From: Bartonella melophagi K-2C
Lineage (GTDB): Bacteria > Pseudomonadota > Alphaproteobacteria > Rhizobiales > Rhizobiaceae
Assembly: GCF_000278255.1 (NCBI RefSeq)
Contig: NZ_JH725082.1
Location: forward strand, 209,904 to 273,903
Direction: 5' to 3'
DNA length: 64,000 nucleotides
The notes under the pieces were generated by a model. It was not told the origin of the DNA and made no database searches. It worked only from the letters and a program-made list of their open reading frames with translations. How positions within the stretch are numbered: the stretch's first letter is position 1; each line of letters starts with the position of its first letter. Shown one piece after another: positions 31,491 to 40,964 of the stretch. The position numbers and the translations under genes were made by a program.

Positions 31491-31809
31491 TTCATTTCAC
31501 CGACCTTCATAAATCATATCTCTATAGCTAATTTTTCTGCAACTCAACCTCTCAAATCAATACTCCATGAAATAACCTTTTTAGTGACAAATTGTAGTCA
31601 ATTTTATCTTCCCAATAGAAACTCATTGATTTATCTAAAAAAGGATTAAGTATGAATTCCGAAAAAAAATGACTCTTGCACTCATAACAATGTTATTGAT
31701 TGTTACAACTATTATTTTTATGCCCATGTAACTATATCCGATGTGCTTCAACTCATCTAAATATAAGTCTTGAGTTGAATTATAAGATTATACCCTTTAA
31801 TAAGGGAAT
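31491..31809. other. Divergent intergenic region
   Basis: About 320 AT-rich bases between the TrmJ-type gene (minus) and sfsA (plus). Promoters for both should lie here; no good consensus seen. Confidence 0.4.
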
Positions 31810-32535
31810 ATGTTCTTTGTTTCTGAACTCTATCCTGCAAAGCTTGTCCGCCGTTATAAACGCTTTCTTGCTGATGTTAGAAAGAATGATCAGCATATTT
31901 TTACCGTTTCAGTTCCTAACACTGGTTCGATGCTTGGGTTAACAACTCCCGATTCTAATGTTTGGCTTTCATACAGTAATGATCCTAAGCGAAAATATCC
32001 ATATCGATTAGAAATTGTCGAAGCAGATAATACTTTGGTTGGCATTAATACAACTTTGCCTAACAAACTTGCATTAGAAGCAATTCAAAATGGCTTATTG
32101 CCCGAATTAAGCGGGTATAAAACCATCTTAAGTGAACAACGTTACGGTACACACTCACGTATTGATTTTCTTCTACATGATGACACCCTTCCAGAATGTT
32201 ATCTGGAAGTAAAAAACGTTCATTTCATACGTCAAAAGGGATTAGCAGAATTTCCCGATACCGTAACAAAACGTGGTGCACGCCATCTTGATGAGCTCAT
32301 AAAAATTGTGCAACAAGGAAAGCGAGCGGCTATGCTTTACATCATTCAACGAGAAGATTGCTCCGCTTTTGCAGTTTGCCGTGATCTTGATCCCACTTAT
32401 GGACGTAAATTTGATTTAGCTTTAAAATCAGGGATAGAATTTTATGCCATAAAATGTCACGTAAGTATAAAAGGTATTTTTCCGATTCACCAAGTAAAAA
32501 TAGAAAATAGTAAGAAAAATGACCAGTTATATTGA
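31810..32535 (+). CDS. sfsA: SfsA family protein
   Basis: SfsA was named for stimulating maltose use in E. coli and is a predicted nucleic-acid-binding/nuclease-like protein; its real role is unsettled. Visible hallmarks are VPNTGSMLGLTTPDSNVWLS, then RIDFLLHDD, CYLEVKNVHF, FPDTVTKRGARHLDEL and YIIQREDC. The E-x-K in LEVKNV resembles a nuclease core. At 241 residues it is typical. Its 3' end overlaps map by 17 nt. TAAGGGA precedes the ATG. Confidence 0.92.
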   Translation: MFFVSELYPAKLVRRYKRFLADVRKNDQHIFTVSVPNTGSMLGLTTPDSNVWLSYSNDPKRKYPYRLEIVEADNTLVGINTTLPNKLALEAIQNGLLPELSGYKTILSEQRYGTHSRIDFLLHDDTLPECYLEVKNVHFIRQKGLAEFPDTVTKRGARHLDELIKIVQQGKRAAMLYIIQREDCSAFAVCRDLDPTYGRKFDLALKSGIEFYAIKCHVSIKGIFPIHQVKIENSKKNDQLY

Positions 32536-33349
32536 ATATAATAAAGTACCCTTAAAATTTAATGGACAAATTCGTATCTTTGACGACTATGCTTTTTCTG
32601 AAATGCGTAAAGTTGGTCGCATTGCAGCAGAATGCCTTGATGCACTCACAGATATCATTAAACCTGGTATCACTACACAAGAAATTGATGATTTTATCTT
32701 TATTTATGGAGCTGAACGCGGTGCTCTACCTGCTGACTTAAATTATCATGGATACAGCCACTCATGCTGTACATCTATCAATCACGTTGTTTGCCATGGC
32801 ATACCCAATAAAAGGCCTTTGCAAGAAGGTGATATTGTTAATATTGATGTAACATTCATTCTCAATGGTTGGCATGGAGATTCAAGTCGCATGTATCCTG
32901 TTGGAAAAATCAAGCGTGCTGCAGAACGCTTGCTAAAAATAACTCATGAAAGCCTTATGAGGGGAATTGCAGCAGTTAAACCTGGTGCAACTACAGGTGA
33001 TATTGGTGCAGCTATTCAGCGTTACGCAGAATCTGAACGATGCTCAGTTGTAAGAGATTTTTGTGGTCATGGAATTGGTCAACTTTTTCATGATGCACCA
33101 AATATTTTACATTATGGAAACCCAGGGGAAGGTGAAGAATTAAAACAAGGTATGATATTCACAATTGAACCCATGATTAACCTTGGCAAGCCACAAGTTA
33201 AGATTTTATCTGATGGCTGGACTGCTGTGACACGTGATCGTTCACTTACTGCACAGTATGAACATACAATTGGCGTAACAAGTCAAGGATGCGAAATATT
33301 TACTGAATCCCCTAAAGATATTTTTTATGTTCCAAATTCATATGCTTAA
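32519..33349 (+). CDS. map: Methionine aminopeptidase, type I
   Basis: Map removes the initiator methionine. The metal ligands are in IDVTFILNGWHGDSSRMY (two Asp), GHGIGQLFHDAPN (His), FTIEPMIN (Glu) and QYEHTIGVT (Glu). At 276 residues it is a short type I enzyme without the eukaryotic extension. Overlaps sfsA, then radC follows after 17 nt; this sfsA-map-radC order is common in Rhizobiales. Confidence 0.96.
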   Translation: MTSYIEYNKVPLKFNGQIRIFDDYAFSEMRKVGRIAAECLDALTDIIKPGITTQEIDDFIFIYGAERGALPADLNYHGYSHSCCTSINHVVCHGIPNKRPLQEGDIVNIDVTFILNGWHGDSSRMYPVGKIKRAAERLLKITHESLMRGIAAVKPGATTGDIGAAIQRYAESERCSVVRDFCGHGIGQLFHDAPNILHYGNPGEGEELKQGMIFTIEPMINLGKPQVKILSDGWTAVTRDRSLTAQYEHTIGVTSQGCEIFTESPKDIFYVPNSYA

Positions 33350-33366
33350 ATAAATGTAGTAATATT

Positions 33367-34149
33367 ATGGCTAAAAAATCAAATAAAAATGGAGTCATGC
33401 AAAGCAATTCCTTTGAGCTAACATCAAGTGCTTCGCTTAATCCGATAGCACAAACAAAAAATGAAAAGCTTAAAATAACTAAACATTATGAAGGACATCG
33501 TGAACGTCTGCGTAAACGCTACTTAAAGACGAAAGGTAATGTAATTGAGGATTATGAATATCTTGAGCTATTGCTTTTTCGTACTCTTCCTCGAGTAAAC
33601 ACAAAAATAATAGCCAAAGATTTAATAGAACGTTTTGGTTCATTAACTGATGTGTTGAATGCTGATATTAACCTTCTTCAAGAAGTTCCTGGATGTGGTC
33701 CAGCTACTGCAATAGACCTAAAAATTATTTCAGGTGTCGCAGGACGCCTTGCTCGTGCACAACTGTCTAAACGTGATATTTTTTCCACGTGGGATAAAGT
33801 ATTAGCTTATTGCAAAGCTGTTATGGCGCATGAAACACGGGAACAATTTCGTGTTCTATTTCTTGACAAGAAAAACGGCCTACTTTCTGATGAGGTTCAA
33901 CAAACTGGCACTATCGATCACACTCCTGTCTACCCTCGTGAAGTTGTCTCTCGAGCTTTAGAATTATCTGCATCAGGGCTTATCTTAGTTCACAACCACC
34001 CTTCCGGTGATGCTACACCTTCTGATTCAGATATATCAATGACGTACAGATTAAAAGATATTGCCAATGCACTTGGAATTATTCTTCATGACCACCTTAT
34101 TATCGCGCGTAACGATTACACGAGCTTTAAAGCACTAAAACTTATATAA
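33367..34149 (+). CDS. radC: RadC family protein (JAMM/MPN+ domain)
   Basis: RadC proteins carry a helix-hairpin-helix (EVPGCGPATAIDLK, about residue 108) and a C-terminal JAMM metalloprotease-like domain (LVHNHPSGDATPSDSDI). The role in repair is disputed. The 260 residues include a low-complexity N terminus of about 35 residues. Convergent with the DUF3126 gene. Confidence 0.92.
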   Translation: MAKKSNKNGVMQSNSFELTSSASLNPIAQTKNEKLKITKHYEGHRERLRKRYLKTKGNVIEDYEYLELLLFRTLPRVNTKIIAKDLIERFGSLTDVLNADINLLQEVPGCGPATAIDLKIISGVAGRLARAQLSKRDIFSTWDKVLAYCKAVMAHETREQFRVLFLDKKNGLLSDEVQQTGTIDHTPVYPREVVSRALELSASGLILVHNHPSGDATPSDSDISMTYRLKDIANALGIILHDHLIIARNDYTSFKALKLI

Positions 34150-34198
34150 AACCAATTGAATGCAGAAGAAAATCGTGTTCCAATTACAATTAATTGCG

Positions 34199-34411
34199 TC
34201 ACTTTCCCAGATCAATATCTAATATAGCCATTGAAAAGTTATAGGATAATTCATCTTCATCCTCGTCCCGGTAAATAATACCCAAAAATTCATCCCCGAT
34301 ATAAACTTCACAGGAATCATCTTTTTTCGGCCGTGTTTTTACCTGCAATGCTGAATTTTGGAACGTCTTTTTAAAATAACTATCAAGTTTTCTTATTTCA
34401 TCAGCATTCAC
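34199..34411 (-). CDS. DUF3126 family small protein
   Basis: A 70-residue acidic protein (MNADEIRKLDSYFKKTFQN, ... CEVYIGDEFLGIIYRDEDED). It resembles a small family restricted to alphaproteobacteria (DUF3126) of unknown function. Sequence is complete, with AGGAG upstream. Convergent with radC. Confidence 0.8.
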   Translation of the reverse strand: MNADEIRKLDSYFKKTFQNSALQVKTRPKKDDSCEVYIGDEFLGIIYRDEDEDELSYNFSMAILDIDLGK

Positions 34412-35265
34412 TGCACTCTCCTACATTTTAAGATTATCAATTAATTCCTTTTTGCAGATAAAATACTTCTATGATTCTGCAAAGATGGTAAAAATTTTTT
34501 ATTCCCAATCTTTAATCCTGTTATTTATGTTTAAAACAAGATCATTCTCACAAACTTTATTGAATAACTTTCAAGCCTATAATTATTATTAAATTTTAAA
34601 ATAAAAAAATAAACAACAAGCTTTGTTTTATTTTTTTATTTAACGCCCTCTTCTATAAAGATATTCGAAATATACCTTAAATATCAACCGCCACAATGCT
34701 TAGTTATTTCACTTCAAGTAAAGTCATTATAAATAAAAACATTATTTCCTACAAACAATGTTTTACTTACCATGAAACTTTTTGCATGATCTACATGTAA
34801 TCTTTTTCCAATAATTATTTACTAAGTAAATAAATACCAACAGAAAATATCTTTGTAAAATAAATTTACTTTTTTGTTTTTATTCCTATAAACAATAACT
34901 TTGAACTCAAAAAGAGAATAAGTTCAATTAATCTATCGTGAAGAAGATTTTTATTCTAGCATAAGCTGTTTTAAATTTATAGCAGTTACGATTTGTCTAT
35001 AAAATCTACGATATAAAAATCATTCCATTTATTTTACAAATTAAAATAACTGAAATATTCATTTGATTTATATCATTTATTTCAATATTTTTATATATAA
35101 AAAATTAAATTATAATATAATCCATTAATGTAAGCTTTTATCAATATCTTTCTGCTTCTAAACATAAGCTACACAATAAAGCAGAGATTCCGAATAAACT
35201 TTTTATATTTTCAAAATAACAAAATGTTAAATTCTGTTTCAGCTTTCTATAAATATAGATGAATT
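34412..35265. other. Long gene-free AT-rich region
   Basis: About 850 bases with no recognisable gene. It contains an extended AT hairpin near 34597-34641 and a 19-base palindrome at 34815-34833 (TTATTTACTAAGTAAATAA). Confidence 0.5.
34597..34641. terminator. Long AT-rich hairpin, possible terminator
   Basis: An A-rich arm (AAATAAAAAAATAAA) and its complementary T-rich arm flank CAACAAGCTTTGTT, giving a near-perfect stem of about 20 pairs. It could end minus-strand transcripts coming from the hydrolase gene, though 600 bases downstream of it. Confidence 0.4.
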
Positions 35266-36039
35266 TTATGTAATCGGATAATGAGAAAGAAAATCAATAA
35301 CACCTTTTTTATAGACCTGATCCCCTACAGCAAGCATATGATCTCGTCCTGGAATCTCTAAAGCTTCACCATGTGGCAACAAAGCTACTAATGGTTCTGC
35401 CTCACCACTAATATCATCTAACGAACCAACAGCAACAAGCGCAGGTTGCTTGATTTTATGAACATCAGAGTCTGTTAATTTTTGTGTTGATGTCATGATA
35501 CAAGTAGCAAGAGCGCGTCTATCACTTTTAGTTTGATCTACAAACTTACGGAACATCAGACCGCGCGCATTAGTAATAGTTGAAACATCTTCTGCTAAAA
35601 GAGCTTCTGCAACGGGTTTCCAGTCACCTCCCCCCGTTACCATACCAATCCCTAAACCTCCAAAAATAACACTATGCACATATGTTGGATACAAAAGCGC
35701 CATAAATGCACTGATCCGAGCCCCCATGGAATATCCCATAACATGAGCTTTAGATAATCCTAAGTGTTGAAGCAATTTAATCGCATCGCCAGCCATAGCT
35801 TGAGGAGTGTAAAATAAAGGATCATAACTTTTAACTGAATCACCATGTCCACGATTATCGAGAGCTATAACTCGATAACCTACTTCAACAAGGCTACGAA
35901 ACCACCCTGTTGCATACCAATTAATTCGTGCAGAAGATCCAAAGCCATGAATCAATAAAATAGGAATACCTTGACCTTCTTCGCGATAAGCAAACCGTAA
36001 ACCATTGTGTTCAAAAAAATAAACATCTTTTGCCGTCAT
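35266..36039 (-). CDS. Alpha/beta-fold hydrolase
   Basis: A 257-residue alpha/beta hydrolase. The oxyanion-region motif is LLIHGFGSSARINWY, the nucleophile elbow VMGYSMGARIS (Ser about residue 103), and the likely catalytic His is in IPGRDHMLAVGD near the end. ALDNRGHGDS is typical of the family. No signal peptide, so cytoplasmic. Substrate unknown. It overlaps the DUF192 gene by four bases, suggesting co-transcription. Confidence 0.88.
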   Translation of the reverse strand: MTAKDVYFFEHNGLRFAYREEGQGIPILLIHGFGSSARINWYATGWFRSLVEVGYRVIALDNRGHGDSVKSYDPLFYTPQAMAGDAIKLLQHLGLSKAHVMGYSMGARISAFMALLYPTYVHSVIFGGLGIGMVTGGGDWKPVAEALLAEDVSTITNARGLMFRKFVDQTKSDRRALATCIMTSTQKLTDSDVHKIKQPALVAVGSLDDISGEAEPLVALLPHGEALEIPGRDHMLAVGDQVYKKGVIDFLSHYPIT

Positions 36040-36566
36040 TCTCCACTACCTTTACATTTCCCACAAATAGCAGGATGAATAACACGCTGCCCTTTTTGTA
36101 TGTTTTTATCAGCAACTTCACCAGCATTGAGTTCAATAGCGAAATCTGCCGGCACCATTGATGAAATAATATCTTCCGAAAATATACGGGTATTTTCAAC
36201 AATTGAAACAATAATTCCCTCAGAGTTTAAAAAAATCATATCCAAGGGTAAAGGAGTATTTGCCATCCACATAAACATTTCCTGTGTATTCTCAGATGTA
36301 TTATTTACTGAATTTTTAAATAACATTGCATGATTTTGAGGAAAATGAGTGCGATACATCAAGCCAGCGCTTGACTGAGCTTGTGAAAAAGCAATTTCAA
36401 CATTATAAGAAAATGCACCTTGTTTTGTATTAATTACTAAGGGGGTTGAATCAACTGGAATCTGTATAGGCTTTTTTGCCATAGTCACCTTTATACCTAT
36501 ACAAAATAACACCCCTATACAAAAAAAGATCAATCGAATGATCTGTTTTCTTTTAGAAAACTTCAA
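36036..36566 (-). CDS. DUF192 family exported protein
   Basis: A 176-residue protein with an N-terminal hydrophobic segment (IRLIFFCIGVLFCIGIKVTMA), then the DUF192 core: IEIAFSQAQSSAGLMYRTHF-like region, MFMWMANTPLPLDMIFLNSE and VPADFAIELNAGEVADKNIQ. Function unknown; the usual Rhizobiales neighbours are a cold-shock gene upstream, as here, and an alpha/beta hydrolase. Confidence 0.85.
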   Translation of the reverse strand: MKFSKRKQIIRLIFFCIGVLFCIGIKVTMAKKPIQIPVDSTPLVINTKQGAFSYNVEIAFSQAQSSAGLMYRTHFPQNHAMLFKNSVNNTSENTQEMFMWMANTPLPLDMIFLNSEGIIVSIVENTRIFSEDIISSMVPADFAIELNAGEVADKNIQKGQRVIHPAICGKCKGSGE

Positions 36567-36668
36567 ATATCTTAGTCCTTCTTAATGATTAATTTTTTAG
36601 CTTTATTAGAAAATAAAAAACATTAAAATCTTAAACAAAAGAAATAAAATAAACTATAATATTGAAAT

Positions 36669-37244
36669 TTAATGCGTAGCAAATGGAAGTGCTATATCAG
36701 GATAAATTTCTGCTGTCATCAGGCCTTTTTCTCCTTTACCAAAACGCACAATAACAACTTGACCAGAACGAAGCTCTGCTAAACCAAAACGACGCAATGT
36801 TTCCATATGAATAAAGATATCTTCTGTTCCCTGCCCTCGGCTAAGAAAACCAAAGCCTTTATCACGATCAAACCACTTAACAATTGCACGCTCTAAACCA
36901 CTTTCAGGAGTAACTACAATATGTGTACGTACCGGAATTTCTGATGGATGAACAGCAGATGATAAATCAATAGACTTAACCTGGACACATTTTAATCCCC
37001 GCTCAGTTTTCTTTACAGCGCAAATAATTTTAGCACCTTCCAAAGCCGTTTGAAATCCATCTCGTCGCATCACAGTAACATGTAATAATATATCAGGAAG
37101 CCTACATAAATCAGGTACTATAAACCCATACCCCTTACTGCTATCAAACCATTTAATAACACCACTAATTTCAGTAATTTCACCACAAACATCGAAATTA
37201 TCTTCAGACAGGGAATAATTTTTTAAGGTATCCTTACTCGTCAT
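36669..37244 (-). CDS. Cold-shock protein with two CSD domains
   Basis: Two cold-shock domains in one chain: GVIKWFDSSKGYGFIVPD (about residue 28) and AIVKWFDRDKGFGFLSRG (about residue 120), each with RNP1-like aromatic residues and LLHVTVMRRDG / FIHMETLRRFG. Single-strand nucleic-acid binding is expected. Double-CSD proteins are typical of Rhizobiales. I start at ATG 37244 (MTSKDTLKNYS) rather than the upstream TTG at 37250. Confidence 0.9.
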   Translation of the reverse strand: MTSKDTLKNYSLSEDNFDVCGEITEISGVIKWFDSSKGYGFIVPDLCRLPDILLHVTVMRRDGFQTALEGAKIICAVKKTERGLKCVQVKSIDLSSAVHPSEIPVRTHIVVTPESGLERAIVKWFDRDKGFGFLSRGQGTEDIFIHMETLRRFGLAELRSGQVVIVRFGKGEKGLMTAEIYPDIALPFATH

Positions 37245-37547
37245 AATCAAACGTGATTCCTGTAGGGTTAAATTCTACAAATTGATTCTTATCACGTTCA
37301 GTAAACATTGCTATTGTATCAACAAGCAAGCCCCAAGATAAGATTTCCCCTACATTGTAGTAACACCCAAAATTTGGCAAATTAATCCACAATATAAATA
37401 CTTCTCTGAAACGCTTAATCGTATATTTCACACGGTTAATAAAGAACCTTCATACACAATGATTAATTTTTATTAATGTGTAACTTGCATGATAATAAAG
37501 TTCAATATAAAGTGTGAAATTACAATTGTAAATAAGGGGAGTATACA

Positions 37548-38702
37548 ATGCAATTGAAGAAATTCCTTACTATAATCGTTACAATAGTGATGCTTACAGC
37601 AAATGCTTATACTAATGTAGTAAATGCTTATGCTAATGCTCCTATTAAAATTGGTGTTTACCTTCCATTAACAGGCCAAAATGCATTTGGAGGTCAACTT
37701 GAACTGGAAGGTATACAGTTGGCACATAAAAAAATACCTGAGATACTAGGACGTAAAGTCGAGCTTATTATTATTGACAATAAATCCGATAAAGTAGAAG
37801 CAGCTAATGCTGTCATGCGTTTAACTGCAAACGACAATGTTAGCGGTATTATTGGAACTTACGGCTCTTCATTAGCATTAGCTGGTGGAGAAGTATCTGA
37901 AAAAGCAAAAACTCCTGTTATCGTGACTTCAGCAACAAATCCGCTTATTACGCATGGCAAAAAATACTCTTTTCGCACATGCTTTATTGACCCTTATCAA
38001 GGTGCAGGTGCTGCGACTTATGCAATTCAAAATTTACATGCAAAAAAAGCAGCTATATTAAAAGATATATCAAGCGATTACGCAATTGGGCTTGCAAATT
38101 ATTTTAATCGTTCATTCAAAAAATTAGGTGGTGAAATTATTTTAAATTTAAATTATAATTCTGGAGATCAAGATTTTTCAGCTGCCCTTACACAAATTAT
38201 AGCACAAAAACCTGACGTTTTATTTATCCCATCCTATTTTTCTGAAGGTTCCATTATCATGAAACAAGCACGTGAATTAGGTGCACAATTCCGCATTATG
38301 GGGGGAGATGCTATGGATAACCCAGAAACTATCGCAATTGCTGGAAAAGCCGCAGAAAACTTTTTACATACAACACTTCCCTACGATAAAAATATGCCAA
38401 ATATGTCAAGAGCTGCACAAGAATTCACAAATGAATGGAATATAGCTTACCCCCATAAAGAACCAAATATCAATTCGGTTTTAGGATACACAGCTTATAT
38501 AATATTTATGAAAGCTATTGAAAATGCTGAAAGTGCTGATCGCGAAGTAATCACTATAGAATTGAGTAAATTGAAAGATGTACAAACACCTTTTGGTAGT
38601 ATGTCTATGGATGAAAATCACAATCTTCAAATCCCTATTGGTGTTATTGAAATAAAAGACGGTAAACGTATCTATTTAAATGAAATAAAACCTGCCATCT
38701 AA
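37548..38702 (+). CDS. livK: Branched-chain amino acid ABC transporter, periplasmic binding protein
   Basis: A type I periplasmic binding protein of 384 residues. It has a signal peptide (residues 1-28, with a near-repeated ANAYTN...NAYAN region), then IKIGVYLPLTGQNAFGGQ, IGTYGSSLALAGGEV and PVIVTSATNP, which line the amino acid pocket in LivJ/LivK-type proteins. First gene of a five-gene importer; a gap of about 127 nt to livH holds a small dyad. AGGGGA precedes the ATG. Ligand is inferred from family. Confidence 0.92.
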   Translation: MQLKKFLTIIVTIVMLTANAYTNVVNAYANAPIKIGVYLPLTGQNAFGGQLELEGIQLAHKKIPEILGRKVELIIIDNKSDKVEAANAVMRLTANDNVSGIIGTYGSSLALAGGEVSEKAKTPVIVTSATNPLITHGKKYSFRTCFIDPYQGAGAATYAIQNLHAKKAAILKDISSDYAIGLANYFNRSFKKLGGEIILNLNYNSGDQDFSAALTQIIAQKPDVLFIPSYFSEGSIIMKQARELGAQFRIMGGDAMDNPETIAIAGKAAENFLHTTLPYDKNMPNMSRAAQEFTNEWNIAYPHKEPNINSVLGYTAYIIFMKAIENAESADREVITIELSKLKDVQTPFGSMSMDENHNLQIPIGVIEIKDGKRIYLNEIKPAI

Positions 38703-38716
38703 TAAGTTTTAGAACA

Positions 38717-38733
38717 TTGATTTATTAAATCAA
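38717..38733. repeat. Palindrome between livK and livH
   Basis: TTGATTTATTAAATCAA is a perfect 8+1+8 dyad 15 nt after the livK stop. Stable enough to stabilise or attenuate livK mRNA, but without a T-run, so not a normal terminator. Confidence 0.6.
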
Positions 38734-38829
38734 AATATACGATCTGATGGAAAATTATTCTTTCAATTAAATTATTCAAAAATTTTATATTTTACCCTAT
38801 ATGAATTAACAAATGCAGAAGGACAAAAG

Positions 38830-39906
38830 ATGAATACTGAAATGTTCATTCAGCATTTTTTTAACGCGCTAGCATTAGGATCGCTTTATGGGCTTATCGC
38901 GATTGGTTATACCATGGTTTATGGTATCCTAAGATTAATTAATTTTGCTCACGGCGATATCTTTATGTTAGGAGCATATTTCGTTTTCTTTTCTACAATT
39001 AGCTTTATGCCTGCGTGGGTTGCTGTCCTGCTTATATTGCTAGCTCTCCTCATTTATTATTCAGTGTTTATAGGGTTTAAAAAACGCCCTGAAATTTATT
39101 GGATTGTAATTCTTTTTATCCTTATTTTAGGGCTTATTTATTATTCAAAAATTGCTCCACAAAATTTTACACCGATTTGGATTTTAGCCATTTGTTTCTC
39201 AATTTTTATCACAAGTGCACTAGGTATTGCTGTTGATCAATGTGCCTATAAGCCTTTGCGTAATGCTCCACGAATTTCGGTGCTCATCAGTGCAATTGGT
39301 ATTTCTTTTTTCATTGAAAATCTTGCAACTGTACTTTTTAGTGGGGTTCCCAAGGGTGTGAAACAGCCAGATTTTCTTGTCACACCAATCCAATGGCATT
39401 TCGGACAAGGATTAGATGCAATTATTCGAATTAGCCCTATGTCCTTTATTATTCCTGTTGTTTCCTTTGTTCTCGTTGTTCTCTTGCTATGGATTATTCA
39501 TAGAACAAAACCTGGCCTTGCTATGCGTGCAATTTCGCATGATATTGAAACTGCTCGTTTAATGGGTGTTTCTGTTAACAAGATTATCGCATTCACATTT
39601 GCTATAGGTTCGGCATTAGGCGCCATAGCAGGAATCATGTGGGCTTTACGTTATCCTCAAATCCAACCTTATATGGGTATACTTCCTGGACTAAAAGCAT
39701 TTATCGCTACTGTTATTGGAGGTATTGGATCAATCTTAGGAGCAATGCTCGGAGGATTATTATTAGGTTTTCTTGAAATTATGATTATCGCCTTTTTCCC
39801 AGCTTTATCTGGATATAGAGATGCTTTCGCTTTTATTTTATTAATTGTTATCCTGCTGGTAATGCCAACTGGTTTAATGGGCAAAAAAAGTCAAGAGAAA
39901 ATCTAA
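38830..39906 (+). CDS. livH: Branched-chain amino acid ABC transporter permease LivH
   Basis: An inner-membrane permease of 358 residues. ALGSLYGLIAIGYTMVYGI and LINFAHGDIFMLGAY are LivH hallmarks, and RAISHDIETARLMGVSVNKI is the cytoplasmic coupling loop contacting the ATPases. Longer than E. coli LivH (about 308) owing to an extra hydrophobic hairpin at residues 60-130. The stop overlaps the livM start by one base. Confidence 0.94.
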   Translation: MNTEMFIQHFFNALALGSLYGLIAIGYTMVYGILRLINFAHGDIFMLGAYFVFFSTISFMPAWVAVLLILLALLIYYSVFIGFKKRPEIYWIVILFILILGLIYYSKIAPQNFTPIWILAICFSIFITSALGIAVDQCAYKPLRNAPRISVLISAIGISFFIENLATVLFSGVPKGVKQPDFLVTPIQWHFGQGLDAIIRISPMSFIIPVVSFVLVVLLLWIIHRTKPGLAMRAISHDIETARLMGVSVNKIIAFTFAIGSALGAIAGIMWALRYPQIQPYMGILPGLKAFIATVIGGIGSILGAMLGGLLLGFLEIMIIAFFPALSGYRDAFAFILLIVILLVMPTGLMGKKSQEKI

Positions 39907-40964
39907 TGGCAAAATCAACTACGTTTTTTCTATCATTTATCAGTATTGTGGCTCTCATCGGTTTTTTATTTTATGCCGAAACTCATTTTAATGACTATAC
40001 ACTACGTATTATCAATCTTATTGCTATAAACGCCATATTGGCAATTTCGCTTAATTTGATTTACGGATTTACAGGTATGTTCTCTCTTGGACATGCTGGT
40101 TTTATGGCTATTGGTGCTTATATATGTGCAATTTTACTTCTCTCTCCTGAACAAAAAGAAATGATGTGGATTCTAGAACCAATAGCTGAACCATTGCAAA
40201 ATTTGCAATTACCTTTTTTTATTGCTGTCATTATAAGCGGTTTATGTGCTGCAGCTGTAGGCCTATTGGTCGCTTTGTCTATATTACGCCTTGGTGGTGA
40301 CTATCTTGGAATTGCGACATTAGGTTTTGCAGAAATTATTCGCGTCATTATTACCAATGCTACATCTTTAACAAACGGTTCATTGGGAATTAAAGGAATA
40401 CCTCAAAATGCTACATTGTGGTGGAATTATGGTTGGTTGGCATTTACAATTATTTTTATAACTCTTTTATTACAAAGTAATATTGGCAACGTATTGCGCG
40501 CTATTCGTGACGATGAAATCGCCTCAAAAACAATGGGCGTCAACACTTTTTTCTATCGTAGCTTTTCTTTCACTGTTGGTGCATTTTTTGCAGGTATTGG
40601 AGGTGCATTAACAGCTGCTCTTATTTCAACCATCGATCCTAAAATGTTCAACTTCCTTCTAACCTTTAATATTTTGATGATTGTTGTTGCTGGTGGTCTT
40701 GGTTCTATTACAGGAAGTGTTGTTGGCAGTATTATTATTACAGTGATGCTTGAATCACTTCGTATTATTGAATCTCCATTAAATTTAAGTTTTATATATA
40801 TTCCAGGAATACCGGGACTACGTATGGTTGTTTTTTCACTTCTATTGTTAGTAATCATCTTATTTTGGAGAAAAGGATTACTAGGTCAACGTGAATTTTC
40901 ATGGAATTGGATTTATTCCCTTTTAACAAGGAGGACACTCTCTAGTAGTGAGGAAAAGTCATGA
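39906..40964 (+). CDS. livM: Branched-chain amino acid ABC transporter permease LivM
   Basis: The second permease, 352 residues, with about ten hydrophobic segments. LNLIYGFTGMFSLGHAGFMAIGAY is the LivM signature region, and RAIRDDEIASKTMGVNTFF is the EAA-like coupling loop. Overlaps livG by four bases (ATGA). Shorter than E. coli LivM, which has an extra N-terminal part. Confidence 0.94.
   Translation: MAKSTTFFLSFISIVALIGFLFYAETHFNDYTLRIINLIAINAILAISLNLIYGFTGMFSLGHAGFMAIGAYICAILLLSPEQKEMMWILEPIAEPLQNLQLPFFIAVIISGLCAAAVGLLVALSILRLGGDYLGIATLGFAEIIRVIITNATSLTNGSLGIKGIPQNATLWWNYGWLAFTIIFITLLLQSNIGNVLRAIRDDEIASKTMGVNTFFYRSFSFTVGAFFAGIGGALTAALISTIDPKMFNFLLTFNILMIVVAGGLGSITGSVVGSIIITVMLESLRIIESPLNLSFIYIPGIPGLRMVVFSLLLLVIILFWRKGLLGQREFSWNWIYSLLTRRTLSSSEEKS

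Noticed and set aside
37234-37431. 65-codon minus-strand frame ending NPTGITFDYDE just before the cold-shock gene
   Set aside because: No ribosome-binding site or recognisable family; it overlaps the start of the cold-shock gene. Could be a leader peptide but nothing supports it.
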